A DNA stretch of 64,000 nt from Pseudomonas sp. AFG_SD02_1510_Pfu_092 (lineage in GTDB: Bacteria > Pseudomonadota > Gammaproteobacteria > Pseudomonadales > Pseudomonadaceae). A program made the translations under genes and the position numbers. Shown here piece after piece: positions 53,597 through 62,665 of this stretch (positions are counted from its first letter, which is position 1; each line of letters begins with the position of its first letter). The stretch lies in the NCBI RefSeq assembly GCF_003331055.1, contig NZ_PUQD01000002.1, positions 1 to 64,000 of the forward strand. The letters are read 5' to 3'. Under the pieces are notes generated by a model that was not told the origin of the DNA, made no database searches, and worked only from the letters and a program-made list of their open reading frames with translations.

Positions 53597-53799
53597 GAGC
53601 TCTCCTGATGAGTGCTCCAGAAAAATCGGCTGGAGTATACCGAAGCCGGGCGCCCTGCTGCAGCGATGCGGCAAAGCGCCACACTTTGTCACAGGTTCAT
53701 GATGGCACTTTTGAACCCACTACACTGTTGCCGGTCTGATCGGCCATGCGTGGCATGGATGGCCAGAGCCCACGCCTTTTTATTGCCAAGGAGTACCCC

Positions 53800-54516
53800 A
53801 TGCACATTTCCCCTCGCGGCGCCGCCCTGATCCTGTCCTGCGGCCTGCTTGCCAGCCTGCCGGCGCTGGCTGCCGATGAGCCGCGCTACAACCAGGTATC
53901 GCTGCGCGCCGAAGTCAGCAAGGAAGTGGCGCGCGACCTGATGGTCGTGACCCTGTACAGCGAAGCGCAGAACAGCGACCCGGGCAAGCTTGCCCAACAG
54001 ATCACCGAAGCCATGAACAAGGCCGTGCAGCAGTCGCGCCAGGTCAAGGATGTGAAGATCAGCCAGGGCAGCCGCAACAGCTACCCGGTGTATGACAGCA
54101 AGGGGCAGAAGATCACCGCTTGGCGCGAGCGCGCCGAACTGCGCCTGGAAAGCGCCAACTTCCCGGCCCTGTCGCAGCTGACCGCCGACCTGCTGCAGGA
54201 CCTGAAAATGGGCGGCATGGACTTCTCCATTGCCCCGGCCACGCGCAAGGCCAGCGAGGATGCCCTGCTCAAGGATGCGGTAGATGCCTTCAAGGCGCGC
54301 GCGCAACTGGCTACCGAAGCACTGGGTGGCAAGGGTTACAAGGTGGTCAGCCTGAACCTCAACAGCAGCGGTTACCCACGCCCGTACCTGCGCAGTGCGC
54401 CGATGGCAATGAAGGCCATGGGCGCTGACGAAGCCGCGCCGGCGCCGGATATCGAGGCCGGTACCAGCGAAGTGAGCATGAATGCCGACGGGCTGATCGA
54501 AGTGCAGATGCCGTAA
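53800..54516 (+). CDS. SIMPL-domain periplasmic protein
   Basis: DUF541/SIMPL-domain protein, 238 aa, signal peptide cleaved near residue 25 (SLPALAADEP). The SIMPL region (YNQVSLRAEVSKEVARDLMVV ... QSRQVKDVKISQGSRNSYPVYD) relates it to E. coli YggE, linked to oxidative stress, but its molecular task is unknown. AAGGAG lies 9 nt before the ATG. Confidence 0.87.
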   Translation: MHISPRGAALILSCGLLASLPALAADEPRYNQVSLRAEVSKEVARDLMVVTLYSEAQNSDPGKLAQQITEAMNKAVQQSRQVKDVKISQGSRNSYPVYDSKGQKITAWRERAELRLESANFPALSQLTADLLQDLKMGGMDFSIAPATRKASEDALLKDAVDAFKARAQLATEALGGKGYKVVSLNLNSSGYPRPYLRSAPMAMKAMGADEAAPAPDIEAGTSEVSMNADGLIEVQMP

Positions 54517-54900
54517 ACGCCGTACCTGTGGCAGCGGGCATGCCCGCGAACAAGACAACGCGCTGGATGGCACGGGCTGCGCCCGTGTTCGCGGGCGCGC
54601 GCGCTCCCACAGGGATAGCGAAGGCTCAAATTAAGCGGTTTCAGACATTTCCTACGCACCAAAAAGGTGCTTCCTACACCCATCCCGCCCCGCAACATCC
54701 CGCAAAAAGCCATCATTTTGCCTGCGCAAACGTTCAACTTCTCGAAAAGTTATACGAATGCGACATCCATGTACGGCCGTACCACTTTTCTGACGTCAGG
54801 GAACCTTCGGCATATTGCATTGGGTACACCCCCTGCATAAGTATCCGCAGGTCGGCTCACGAGGCCACCTCAATCGAAAAATGACAACAATGAGGCCACC
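54517..54900. promoter_or_regulatory. Long leader region before the dpp locus
   Basis: 384 bp without a gene. It holds the reversed REP pair (54524-54613), a small hairpin GCACC-AAAAA-GGTGC (54656-54670) and a perfect 12-bp palindrome GTACGGCCGTAC (54771-54782). The dpp promoter should lie in the last ~250 bp; no confident -35/-10 pair is assigned. The palindrome is a candidate operator. Confidence 0.45.
54524..54613. repeat. REP pair in reversed orientation
   Basis: Begins with CCTGTGGCAGCGGGCATGCC and ends with GCGCTCCCACAGGG, so the cores face outward; in all other pairs of this window they face inward. The centre carries CACGGGC-TGC-GCCCGTG. Confidence 0.78.
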
Positions 54901-56526
54901 ATGCTCAAACACGCAGTCATTCCGTTCCTGCTAGGCGCAGGCCTGCTATCCGGCGCACCGGCGGCCCTCGCCGCGTCCAACCTGGTGTTCTGCTCCGAAG
55001 GCAGCCCGGCCGGCTTCGACCCGGGGCAATACACCACAGGGACTGACTTCGACGCCTCGGCCGAGACCGTGTTCAACCGCCTGACCCAGTTCGAACGTGG
55101 CGGCACTGCTGTAATCCCGGGCCTGGCGACCAAATGGGAAGTGTCCGACGATGGCAAGACCTACACCTTCCACCTGCGCGAAGGGGTCAAGTTCCACACC
55201 ACCGACTATTTCAAGCCCACCCGCCCGTTCAACGCCGACGATGTGCTGTTCACCTTCCAGCGCATGCTCGACAAGGACCACCCGTTCCGCAAGGCCTACC
55301 CCACCGAGTTCCCGTACTTCACCGACATGGGCATGGACAAGAACATCGCCAAGGTGGAGAAGCTCGATGAACACACGGTGAGGTTCACCCTCAACGAAGT
55401 CGACGCCGCGTTCATCCAGAACCTGGCCATGAGCTTCGCCTCGATCCAGTCCGCCGAATACGCCGACCAGTTGCTCAAGAACGGCAAGGCCGCTGACCTC
55501 AACCAGAAGCCGATCGGCACCGGCCCGTTCGTATTCAGCAAGTACCAGAAGGACGCGCAGATCCGCTTCAAGGGCAACAAGGACTACTGGCAACCCGATG
55601 ATGTGAAGATCGACAACCTGATCTTCGCCATCACCACCGATGCCTCGGTGCGCATGCAGAAACTGAAGAAGAACGAGTGCCAGGTCACCCTGTTCCCGCG
55701 CCCGGCCGACATCCAGCCGCTGAAGCAGGACGCCAAGCTGCAGATGCCTGACCAGGCTGGTTTCAACCTCGGCTACATCGCCTACAACGTGATGGACAAG
55801 GTCAAGGGCAGCAACGAGGCCAACCCGCTGGCCCAGCTGAAAGTGCGCCAGGCGCTGGACATGGCCGTGGACAAGAAGAAGATCATCGAGTCGGTCTACC
55901 AGGGCGCCGGCCAGCTGGCAGTCAATGCCATGCCGCCGACCCAGTGGTCCTACGACGACAGCATCAAGGACGCGCCATTCGACCCGGAAAAGGCCAAGCA
56001 ACTGCTCAAGGAAGCCGGTATCAAGGAAGGCACCGAAATCACCCTGTGGGCCATGCCGGTACAACGCCCGTACAACCCCAATGCCAAGCTGATGGCCGAG
56101 ATGCTGCAGTCCGACTGGGCCAAGGTCGGCATCAAGGCGAAAATTGTCAGCTACGAATGGGGTGAGTACATCAAACGCTCCAAAGGTGGCGAACAGGGCG
56201 CCATGCTGATTGGCTGGAGCGGTGACAACGGTGACCCGGACAACTGGCTGGGCACCCTGTACGGCTGCGATGCCATGAGCGGCAACAACTTCTCCAAGTG
56301 GTGCTACAAGCCCTACGACGACCTGATCAAGCAGGCCAAGGCCACCCCGGACCAGGCCAAACGCACCGAGCTGTACCAGCAGGCGCAGCACATCCTCAAG
56401 GAGCAGGTGCCGATCACCCCGATCGCCCACTCCACGGTGTACCAGCCCATGAGCGTCAAGGTGAAGGACTTCAAGATCAGCCCGTTCGGACTGAACTCCT
56501 TCTACGGCGTCAGCGTGGACAAATAG
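54901..56526 (+). CDS. dppA: Dipeptide ABC transporter substrate-binding protein 1
   Basis: Family-5 periplasmic binding protein, 541 aa, signal peptide ending near APAALAAS. NLVFCSEGSPAGFDPGQYTTGT, FHLREGVKFHTTDYFKPTRPFNADDV and MLIGWSGDNGDPDNWLGTLYGC are DppA signatures; the GDNGDPDN loop lines the peptide pocket. Its closest relative is the next gene. First of three binding proteins serving one permease. Confidence 0.94.
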   Translation: MLKHAVIPFLLGAGLLSGAPAALAASNLVFCSEGSPAGFDPGQYTTGTDFDASAETVFNRLTQFERGGTAVIPGLATKWEVSDDGKTYTFHLREGVKFHTTDYFKPTRPFNADDVLFTFQRMLDKDHPFRKAYPTEFPYFTDMGMDKNIAKVEKLDEHTVRFTLNEVDAAFIQNLAMSFASIQSAEYADQLLKNGKAADLNQKPIGTGPFVFSKYQKDAQIRFKGNKDYWQPDDVKIDNLIFAITTDASVRMQKLKKNECQVTLFPRPADIQPLKQDAKLQMPDQAGFNLGYIAYNVMDKVKGSNEANPLAQLKVRQALDMAVDKKKIIESVYQGAGQLAVNAMPPTQWSYDDSIKDAPFDPEKAKQLLKEAGIKEGTEITLWAMPVQRPYNPNAKLMAEMLQSDWAKVGIKAKIVSYEWGEYIKRSKGGEQGAMLIGWSGDNGDPDNWLGTLYGCDAMSGNNFSKWCYKPYDDLIKQAKATPDQAKRTELYQQAQHILKEQVPITPIAHSTVYQPMSVKVKDFKISPFGLNSFYGVSVDK

Positions 56527-56536
56527 GCTAGCCAGG

Positions 56537-56610
56537 GCACCCGCTGAGCGGCGGGTGCTCCCCCAACCTGACCACCCCTTCATGTCGCCCCGCCGCTACC
56601 CGTGGCGGGG
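56537..56610 (+). promoter_or_regulatory. Two hairpins between dppA copies 1 and 2
   Basis: GCACCCGC-TGAGCG-GCGGGTGC (56537-56558) and CCCCGCC ... GGCGGGG (56588-56610). Neither has a U tract. They could stabilise the upstream mRNA so that the first binding protein is made in excess. Confidence 0.5.
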
Positions 56611-56673
56611 TCGGCGAACTGTTGCCGCCATTCGTACCGAGAGGCGGCGCCAACAGACGTAAAAGGACTTGCC

Positions 56674-58266
56674 ATGCGCCACACCACTCGTCTTTCCGCC
56701 CTGCTGGCCCTGGGCCTGATTGGCCAGGCCCCGGCCGTGCTGGCCAACAACCTGGTGTTCTGCTCCGAAGGCAGCCCCGCCGGCTTCGATACTGCCCAGT
56801 ACACCAGTGCCACCGACAACGACGCGGCCGAACCGCTGTATAACCGCCTGGTCGAGTTCGAGCGCGGCGGCACCGCCGTGCAACCCGCGCTGGCGACTCG
56901 CTGGGAGGTGTCGGAGGATGGCCTGCGCTACACCTTCCACCTGCGCGAAGGGGTGAAGTTCCACAGCAACAAGGCCTTTACCCCAAGCCGCGATTTCAAC
57001 GCCGACGATGTGCTGTTCACCTTCAACCGCATGCTCGATAAGGCCCACCCGTTCCGCCAGGCCTACCCGACCGAGTTCCCTTACTTCATCAGCATGGGCC
57101 TGGACAAGAACATCGCCCGGGTCGAAAAAGCCGACCCCATGACCGTGGTGTTCACCTTGAACAAGGTCGATGCCGCGTTCATTCAGAACCTGGCCATGAG
57201 CTTCGCGTCCATCCTCTCGGCCGAATACGCCGAGCAGCTGCTGAACAGCGGGCGCCCCAGCGACATCAACCAGCAGCCGATCGGCACCGGGCCGTTCGTG
57301 TTCCAGCGTTACCAGAAGGATTCGCAGATCCGCTACAAGGGCCACAAGGCCTACTGGGCACCGCAGGAGGTGAAGATCGACAACCTGGTGTTCTCGATCA
57401 ACGTCGACCCTTCGGTGCGCATCCAGAAGCTGCGCCGCAACGAATGCCAGGTCACGCTGCACCCGCGCCCCGCCGACCTGCCGGCGCTCAAGGCCGACAG
57501 CAAACTGCAAGTGCTGCAGCAGCCGGGCTTCAACCTCGGCTATATCGCCTACAACACCCAGCACCCGCCCTTCGACCGCCTGGAAGTGCGCCAGGCGATG
57601 GACATGGCGGTGAACAAACAGGCAATCATCCAGGCGGTGTACCAGGATTCCGGCCAGCTGGCGGTCAACGCCATGCCGCCGACCCAGTGGTCCTATGACG
57701 ACAGCATCAAGGACGCCCCCTTCGACCCGGAAAAGGCCAGGCAGCTGCTGCAGCAGGCTGGGGTCAAGCCGGGCACCGAGATCACCCTGTGGGCCATGCC
57801 GGTGCAGCGCCCCTACAACCCCAACGCCAAGCTGATGGCCGAAATGCTCCAGGCCGACTGGAGCAAGCTCGGCTTCAAGGTCCGCATCGTCAGTTACGAA
57901 TGGGGCGAGTACCTCAAACGCATGAAGAGCGGCGAGCACGACATCGCCCTGATCGGCTGGACCGGTGACAACGGCGACCCAGACAACTGGCTGGGCACCC
58001 TCTACAACTGCGATGCCATCGGCAGCAACAACTACTCGCTGTGGTGCGACCCGCAGTACGACAGCCTGGTCAAGCAGGCCAAGCAGGTCACCGACCGCAC
58101 GCAGCGTACCGCCCTGTACCAGCAAGCCCAGCAGCGCCTCAAGCAACAGGTGCCGATTACCCCGGTGGCGCATTCCACGGTCAACCAGCCATTGAGCGTC
58201 AAGGTCTCCGAATTCAAGGTCAGCCCGTTCGGGCGCAATGATTTTTCCGGTGTGAGTGTTGATTAA
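56674..58266 (+). CDS. dppA: Dipeptide ABC transporter substrate-binding protein 2
   Basis: Family-5 binding protein, 530 aa, signal peptide ending near APAVLANN. Same signatures as copy 1 (FCSEGSPAGFDTAQYTS, GWTGDNGDPDNWLGTLYNC), indicating tandem duplication followed by divergence; the N-terminal pocket region differs (TDNDAAEPLYNRLVEF). ATG 56674 follows AAAAGGA. Confidence 0.94.
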   Translation: MRHTTRLSALLALGLIGQAPAVLANNLVFCSEGSPAGFDTAQYTSATDNDAAEPLYNRLVEFERGGTAVQPALATRWEVSEDGLRYTFHLREGVKFHSNKAFTPSRDFNADDVLFTFNRMLDKAHPFRQAYPTEFPYFISMGLDKNIARVEKADPMTVVFTLNKVDAAFIQNLAMSFASILSAEYAEQLLNSGRPSDINQQPIGTGPFVFQRYQKDSQIRYKGHKAYWAPQEVKIDNLVFSINVDPSVRIQKLRRNECQVTLHPRPADLPALKADSKLQVLQQPGFNLGYIAYNTQHPPFDRLEVRQAMDMAVNKQAIIQAVYQDSGQLAVNAMPPTQWSYDDSIKDAPFDPEKARQLLQQAGVKPGTEITLWAMPVQRPYNPNAKLMAEMLQADWSKLGFKVRIVSYEWGEYLKRMKSGEHDIALIGWTGDNGDPDNWLGTLYNCDAIGSNNYSLWCDPQYDSLVKQAKQVTDRTQRTALYQQAQQRLKQQVPITPVAHSTVNQPLSVKVSEFKVSPFGRNDFSGVSVD

Positions 58267-58278
58267 GCGTTAACCGGT

Positions 58279-58368
58279 ACCGGCCTCTTCGCGGGCTTGC
58301 CCGCTCCCACAGGGATTTCCTCAGGTTCACGGCACCTGTGGGAGCGGGCAAGCCCGCGAAAAGGCCGG
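58279..58368. repeat. Paired REP element (type GCGGGCTTGCCCGC)
   Basis: ACCGGCCTCTTCGCGGGCTT with the core CTCCCACAGG, mirrored to CGCGAAAAGGCCGG. It lies inside the dpp locus between binding protein 2 and the porin; same class as at 30.3 kb. Confidence 0.87.
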
Positions 58369-58485
58369 CACAGCCAGCACCACTTCCCGATTCAGCCCGG
58401 TCACCCCGGGCCACCCTGGCAACACCGCAGCAAGAAACCCGACCCACAAGGCCGGCATAACTAGAAAAGAAAGGGAGCTTCAACC

Positions 58486-59865
58486 TTGAAAATGTTCACC
58501 TTGACCGCACTGGCGTTATCCATCAGTGCCTTATCCACCGTGGCCCAGGCCGACCCGCAAAGCCAGGACTACGTCCCCATCACCCTCAAAAGCAGCAGCG
58601 AACAGGAACAGGCCAGCGGTTTCGTCGATGGCCAGAGCCTGTCCGGCAGCACCCGCAACTGGTACGCCCGCGAACGCGCCACCCGTGCGCCGCTGTGGAA
58701 GTACTACAAAAGCGACGGCACCCGCCACGACACCCACAGCCGTGACAACTGGGTACAGGGCAGCATCCTCAACTACAGCTCCGGCTTCACCCAGGGCACC
58801 GTCGGTTTCGCCGTCGAAGCCGCTGGCTACAACGCCATCGCCCTCGAACAAGGCCGTGCCGCGATCGCCGGGCCGAACAACCGCACCCTCACCCACAGCG
58901 ACGGCGACCCGGTCGGCCAGTGGAGCAAGATGGGTCTGGGCAACATCAAGGCACGGGTGTCCAACACCACCCTCACCGTCGGCCGCCAATCGGTGGACAC
59001 ACCGATGATCGCCTACATCGGTAACCGCGCCCTGCCATCGAGCTTCCAGGGGGCATTCCTGCACAGCGCCGAATTCGACAACCTGAGCTTCGACCTGGGC
59101 ACCTTCGACCGCGTCTCGCCACGTACCGAACAGAGCCTCAGCAAGTTCCGCAGCGAGTACAGCGCCACCGGCGTGGAAACCGACCGCGCCAGCACCGCCG
59201 GCATCAACTACCAGCCGTTCAAGAGCCTGACCACCAGCCTGTACGCCACCAAGGTCGACGATTTCTGGAACCAGTATTACTTCGGCGCCAACCACGTACT
59301 CGGCGACAGCGCCGTGCTCAGCCTGAGCACCGGCCTGAACTACTACAAGACCGTCGATGCCGGCAGCCAGAAGATGGGTGAAATCGACAACGACACCTAC
59401 AGCCTGTCGTTCGGCCTGACGCACCAGGCGCATACCCTCAGCGCCTCCTGGCAGCAGGTCAACGGCAACGAGTATTTCGACTACCTGCACGAAACCAACG
59501 GCATCTACCTGGCCAACTCGCTGCTGTCGGACTTCAACGGCCCCAACGAGAAATCGCTGCAGATTTCCTACGTGCTGAACATGGCGCCCTATGGCGTGCC
59601 GGGCCTGAAGTTCAACCTGTACAACGCGCGCGGCTGGGGTATCGACGGTACCCATTACCGCGGCACCGCCTATGACGTGAACGGCCTGGACGGCGAAAAC
59701 CACTACGAGTGGGGCTTCGGTACCAGCTATGCGGTGCAGAGCGGGCCACTGAAAGACACCAGCATCCGCGCCACCTACACCGCGCACCGCGCCAGCAAGG
59801 CCCAGGGCGACGGCAGCCTGGACGAGTTCCGGGTGGTGACCACCATTCCGTTCAACATTCTCTGA
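58486..59865 (+). CDS. opdP: OprD-family outer-membrane porin (OpdP-like)
   Basis: 18-strand OprD-type porin for uptake of small substrates, 459 aa, signal peptide ending near STVAQADPQ. The OprD-family start (SGFVDGQSLSGSTRNWYARE), the GxxGFAVEAAGY strand, TPMIAYIGNRALPSSFQG and the C-terminal strand ending TTIPFNIL are present. The place among dpp genes fits OpdP, the glycine-glutamate dipeptide porin of P. aeruginosa. TTG 58486 (8 nt after GGGAG) is preferred; ATG 58492 is an alternative. Confidence 0.92.
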   Translation: MKMFTLTALALSISALSTVAQADPQSQDYVPITLKSSSEQEQASGFVDGQSLSGSTRNWYARERATRAPLWKYYKSDGTRHDTHSRDNWVQGSILNYSSGFTQGTVGFAVEAAGYNAIALEQGRAAIAGPNNRTLTHSDGDPVGQWSKMGLGNIKARVSNTTLTVGRQSVDTPMIAYIGNRALPSSFQGAFLHSAEFDNLSFDLGTFDRVSPRTEQSLSKFRSEYSATGVETDRASTAGINYQPFKSLTTSLYATKVDDFWNQYYFGANHVLGDSAVLSLSTGLNYYKTVDAGSQKMGEIDNDTYSLSFGLTHQAHTLSASWQQVNGNEYFDYLHETNGIYLANSLLSDFNGPNEKSLQISYVLNMAPYGVPGLKFNLYNARGWGIDGTHYRGTAYDVNGLDGENHYEWGFGTSYAVQSGPLKDTSIRATYTAHRASKAQGDGSLDEFRVVTTIPFNIL

Positions 59866-59942
59866 CCGTCGATGCCACGGCCCGCTTCATCTCGGGCCGT
59901 GGCGGCTACGCTGGAACCAATGCAAGCAGGGAGTTTCAACCC

Positions 59943-61553
59943 ATGCAGAGAGCTTTCATGAAATCGCGGCCACTGCGCCTGGCCCTGACCGCGCTGCTTC
60001 TGAGCGGCGCCACGCAGCTGGCAGCCAAACCGCTGGTGGTGTGCACCGAAGCCAGCCCGGAAGGGTTCGACATCGTCCAGTACACCACTGCGGTCACCGC
60101 CGACGCCTCGGCCGAGACGGTGTTCAACCGCCTGGTCGACTTCAAGCCCGGTACCACCGAGATCCAGCCGGCCCTGGCCGAGCGCTGGGACATTTCAGCC
60201 GACGGCCTGACCTACACCTTCCACCTGCGTCAAGGCGTGAAGTTCCACACCACCGACTACTTCAAGCCCACCCGAAACCTCAACGCCGATGACGTGCTGT
60301 GGAGCCTCAACCGCCAGCTGGACCCGAACCATCCTTGGCATGACAAGACCAGCGTCGGCTACCCATACTTCGAGAGCATGGGCTTCAAGGACCTGCTCAA
60401 GTCGGTCAGCAAGGCCGACGAGCACACCGTGGTGATTACCCTTACCCGACCGGAAGCGCCGTTCCTGCGCGACATGGCCATGGCCTTCACCTCGATCTAC
60501 TCTGCCGAATACGGCGACCAGTTGCTCAAGGCGGGCAAGGCTGCCGAGTTGAACAGCAAGCCGATCGGCACTGGCCCGTTCATCTTCCAGCGCTACAACA
60601 AGGACGCCCAGGTTCGCTTCAAGCCCAACCCGGACTATTTCCGCGGCAAGCCGCCGGCCGATGCGCTGGTCTTCGCCATCGCTACCGACAGCAATGTACG
60701 CCTGCAGAAACTGCGCGCCAATGAATGCCAGGTGGCGCTCTATCCCAAACCCGACGATGTGCCGTCGATCAAGCAAGACCCGAAACTCAAGGTCGAGGAG
60801 ATCGAGGCCTTGGTCACCGGCTACATCTCGATGAACACCGAACACAAATACTTAAGCGATGTGCGCGTGCGCAAAGCCATCAACATGGCCTTCGACCGCC
60901 AGACCCATGTCGACCAGTTGTTCGGCAAAGGCAACGCGCTGCTCGGCGTGAACCCGTACCCGCCGACCATGATCGGCTACAACAGCGAGAACACGAACCC
61001 GCCCCGCGACCTGGCCAAGGCGCGCGATCTGCTCAAGCAGGCGGGCGTGCCCGAAGGTACGGTCATCACCCTGTTCACCCGCAACGGCGGCGGCCCGACC
61101 AACCCCAACCCGCGTTTGTCTGCCGAGATGCTGCAGGCGGACCTCAAGCAGATCGGCCTGAAGCTGGACATCCGCGTGATGGAGTGGGCCGAAATGCTGC
61201 GCCGCGCCAAGAAGGGCGAGGCCGACCTGGTGTCCACTGGCTGGGCCGGGGACAACGGCGACCCGGACAACTTCCTCAGCCCGCTGCTCAGTTGCGATGC
61301 CGTCAAAAGCGGCGAGAACTATGCGCGCTGGTGCAACCCTAAGTTTCAGGAGCTGATCAGCCGCGCCCGCGAAGTGATCGACAACGACGAGCGTGCGAGG
61401 CTCTATAACGAGGCATTGAAAGTGTACGATGACGACCAACCCTGGATCAGCATGGCGCATCCAAAGATGTTTACCGCCATGCGTGACAACGTGGAGGGCT
61501 ACGTGATCAACCCTCTGACCAACAACAACTTCGCCACCACCAAGGTGAAGTAG
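59943..61553 (+). CDS. dppA: Dipeptide ABC transporter substrate-binding protein 3
   Basis: Family-5 binding protein, 536 aa, more distant from the first two. Signal peptide ending near GATQLAAKP. PLVVCTEASPEGFDIVQYTTAV and STGWAGDNGDPDNFLSPLLSC keep the DppA pattern. ATG 59943 with GGGAG upstream is preferred; ATG 59958 is possible. Directly upstream of dppB and probably the main partner of the permease. Confidence 0.94.
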   Translation: MQRAFMKSRPLRLALTALLLSGATQLAAKPLVVCTEASPEGFDIVQYTTAVTADASAETVFNRLVDFKPGTTEIQPALAERWDISADGLTYTFHLRQGVKFHTTDYFKPTRNLNADDVLWSLNRQLDPNHPWHDKTSVGYPYFESMGFKDLLKSVSKADEHTVVITLTRPEAPFLRDMAMAFTSIYSAEYGDQLLKAGKAAELNSKPIGTGPFIFQRYNKDAQVRFKPNPDYFRGKPPADALVFAIATDSNVRLQKLRANECQVALYPKPDDVPSIKQDPKLKVEEIEALVTGYISMNTEHKYLSDVRVRKAINMAFDRQTHVDQLFGKGNALLGVNPYPPTMIGYNSENTNPPRDLAKARDLLKQAGVPEGTVITLFTRNGGGPTNPNPRLSAEMLQADLKQIGLKLDIRVMEWAEMLRRAKKGEADLVSTGWAGDNGDPDNFLSPLLSCDAVKSGENYARWCNPKFQELISRAREVIDNDERARLYNEALKVYDDDQPWISMAHPKMFTAMRDNVEGYVINPLTNNNFATTKVK

Positions 61554-61564
61554 AACAACAACGA

Positions 61565-61593
61565 CCGCCGGCAACCCACACGGGGACCGGCGG
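61565..61593 (+). promoter_or_regulatory. Inverted repeat before dppB
   Basis: CCGCCGG and CCGGCGG separated by 15 nt, 12 nt after the binding-protein stop. A likely mRNA-stabilising stem that lowers permease relative to binding-protein synthesis; no U tract. Confidence 0.45.
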
Positions 61594-61644
61594 CACTGCC
61601 GTACCGGGCTGATCGCCCCACGGCCTGATGAGGTAACCCCGACA

Positions 61645-62655
61645 ATGTTGAGTTTTATTGCCCGGCGCCTTGGCCTGCTGATACCGACCTTTTTCGGCAT
61701 CACCTTGCTGACCTTCGCGCTCATACGCCTGATCCCCGGCGACCCGGTGGAAGTGATGATGGGCGAGCGCAGGGTCGACCCCGAAATGCACGCCCAGGCC
61801 ATGGAACGCCTGGGCCTGAACAAGCCGCTGCCGGTCCAGTACCTGGATTACGTCGGCAAGCTGGCCCAGGGCGACCTCGGTGAGTCGCTGCGCACCCGCG
61901 AAAGCGTGTGGAACGAGTTTCTCACGCTGTTCCCGGCCACCCTCGAACTGGCCTTCGCCGCCCTGCTGTTCGCCGGCATCGTCGGCCTGCTGGCCGGTGT
62001 GATCGCCGCGCTCAAGCGCGGTTCGCTGTTCGACCACGGGGTGATGGGCATATCCCTGGCCGGCTACTCGATGCCGATCTTCTGGTGGGGCCTGATCCTG
62101 ATCATGTTCTTCTCGGTCAGCCTGGGCTGGACCCCGGTGTCCGGGCGCATCGACCTGCTCTACGACATCGAGCCGAAGACCGGCTTCATGCTCATCGACA
62201 CCCTGCTCAGTGACGAAGAAGGCGCGTTCAAGGATGCACTGATGCACCTGATCCTGCCGGCCATCGTGCTCGGCACCATCCCGTTGGCGGTGATCGCACG
62301 CATGACCCGCTCGTCGATGCTCGAAGTGCTGCGCGAGGATTACATCCGCACCGCCCGCGCCAAAGGCCTGTCGCCGGCCCGCGTGGTGTTCGTGCACGGC
62401 CTGCGCAACGCGCTGATCCCGGTACTGACCGTGTTCGGCCTGCAAGTCGGCACGTTGCTGGCCGGTGCGGTGCTGACCGAAACCATCTTTTCCTGGCCGG
62501 GCATCGGCAAATGGCTGATCGAAGCCATCGGTGCCCGTGACTACCCCGTGGTCCAGAACGGCATCCTGTTGATCGCCTGCCTGGTGATCCTGGTCAACTT
62601 CGTCGTGGACATCCTCTACGGCCTGGCCAACCCACGCATCCGTCACCAGCGCTGA
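61645..62655 (+). CDS. dppB: Dipeptide ABC transporter permease DppB
   Basis: Inner-membrane permease, 336 aa, six transmembrane segments. MLSFIARRLGLLIPTFFGITLLTF and RLIPGDPVEVMMGERR are typical starts of DppB/OppB; the EAA coupling loop is DYIRTARAKGLSPARVVFVHGLRNALIP. Pairs with DppC and the ATPases DppD/DppF. Confidence 0.96.
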   Translation: MLSFIARRLGLLIPTFFGITLLTFALIRLIPGDPVEVMMGERRVDPEMHAQAMERLGLNKPLPVQYLDYVGKLAQGDLGESLRTRESVWNEFLTLFPATLELAFAALLFAGIVGLLAGVIAALKRGSLFDHGVMGISLAGYSMPIFWWGLILIMFFSVSLGWTPVSGRIDLLYDIEPKTGFMLIDTLLSDEEGAFKDALMHLILPAIVLGTIPLAVIARMTRSSMLEVLREDYIRTARAKGLSPARVVFVHGLRNALIPVLTVFGLQVGTLLAGAVLTETIFSWPGIGKWLIEAIGARDYPVVQNGILLIACLVILVNFVVDILYGLANPRIRHQR

Positions 62656-62665
62656 GGCCCTCGCC

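Noticed and set aside
54801-54860. Possible sigma-54 promoter before the dpp locus
   Set aside because: GGCATATTGC looks suggestive, but the GG-to-GC spacing of a -24/-12 promoter is not met.
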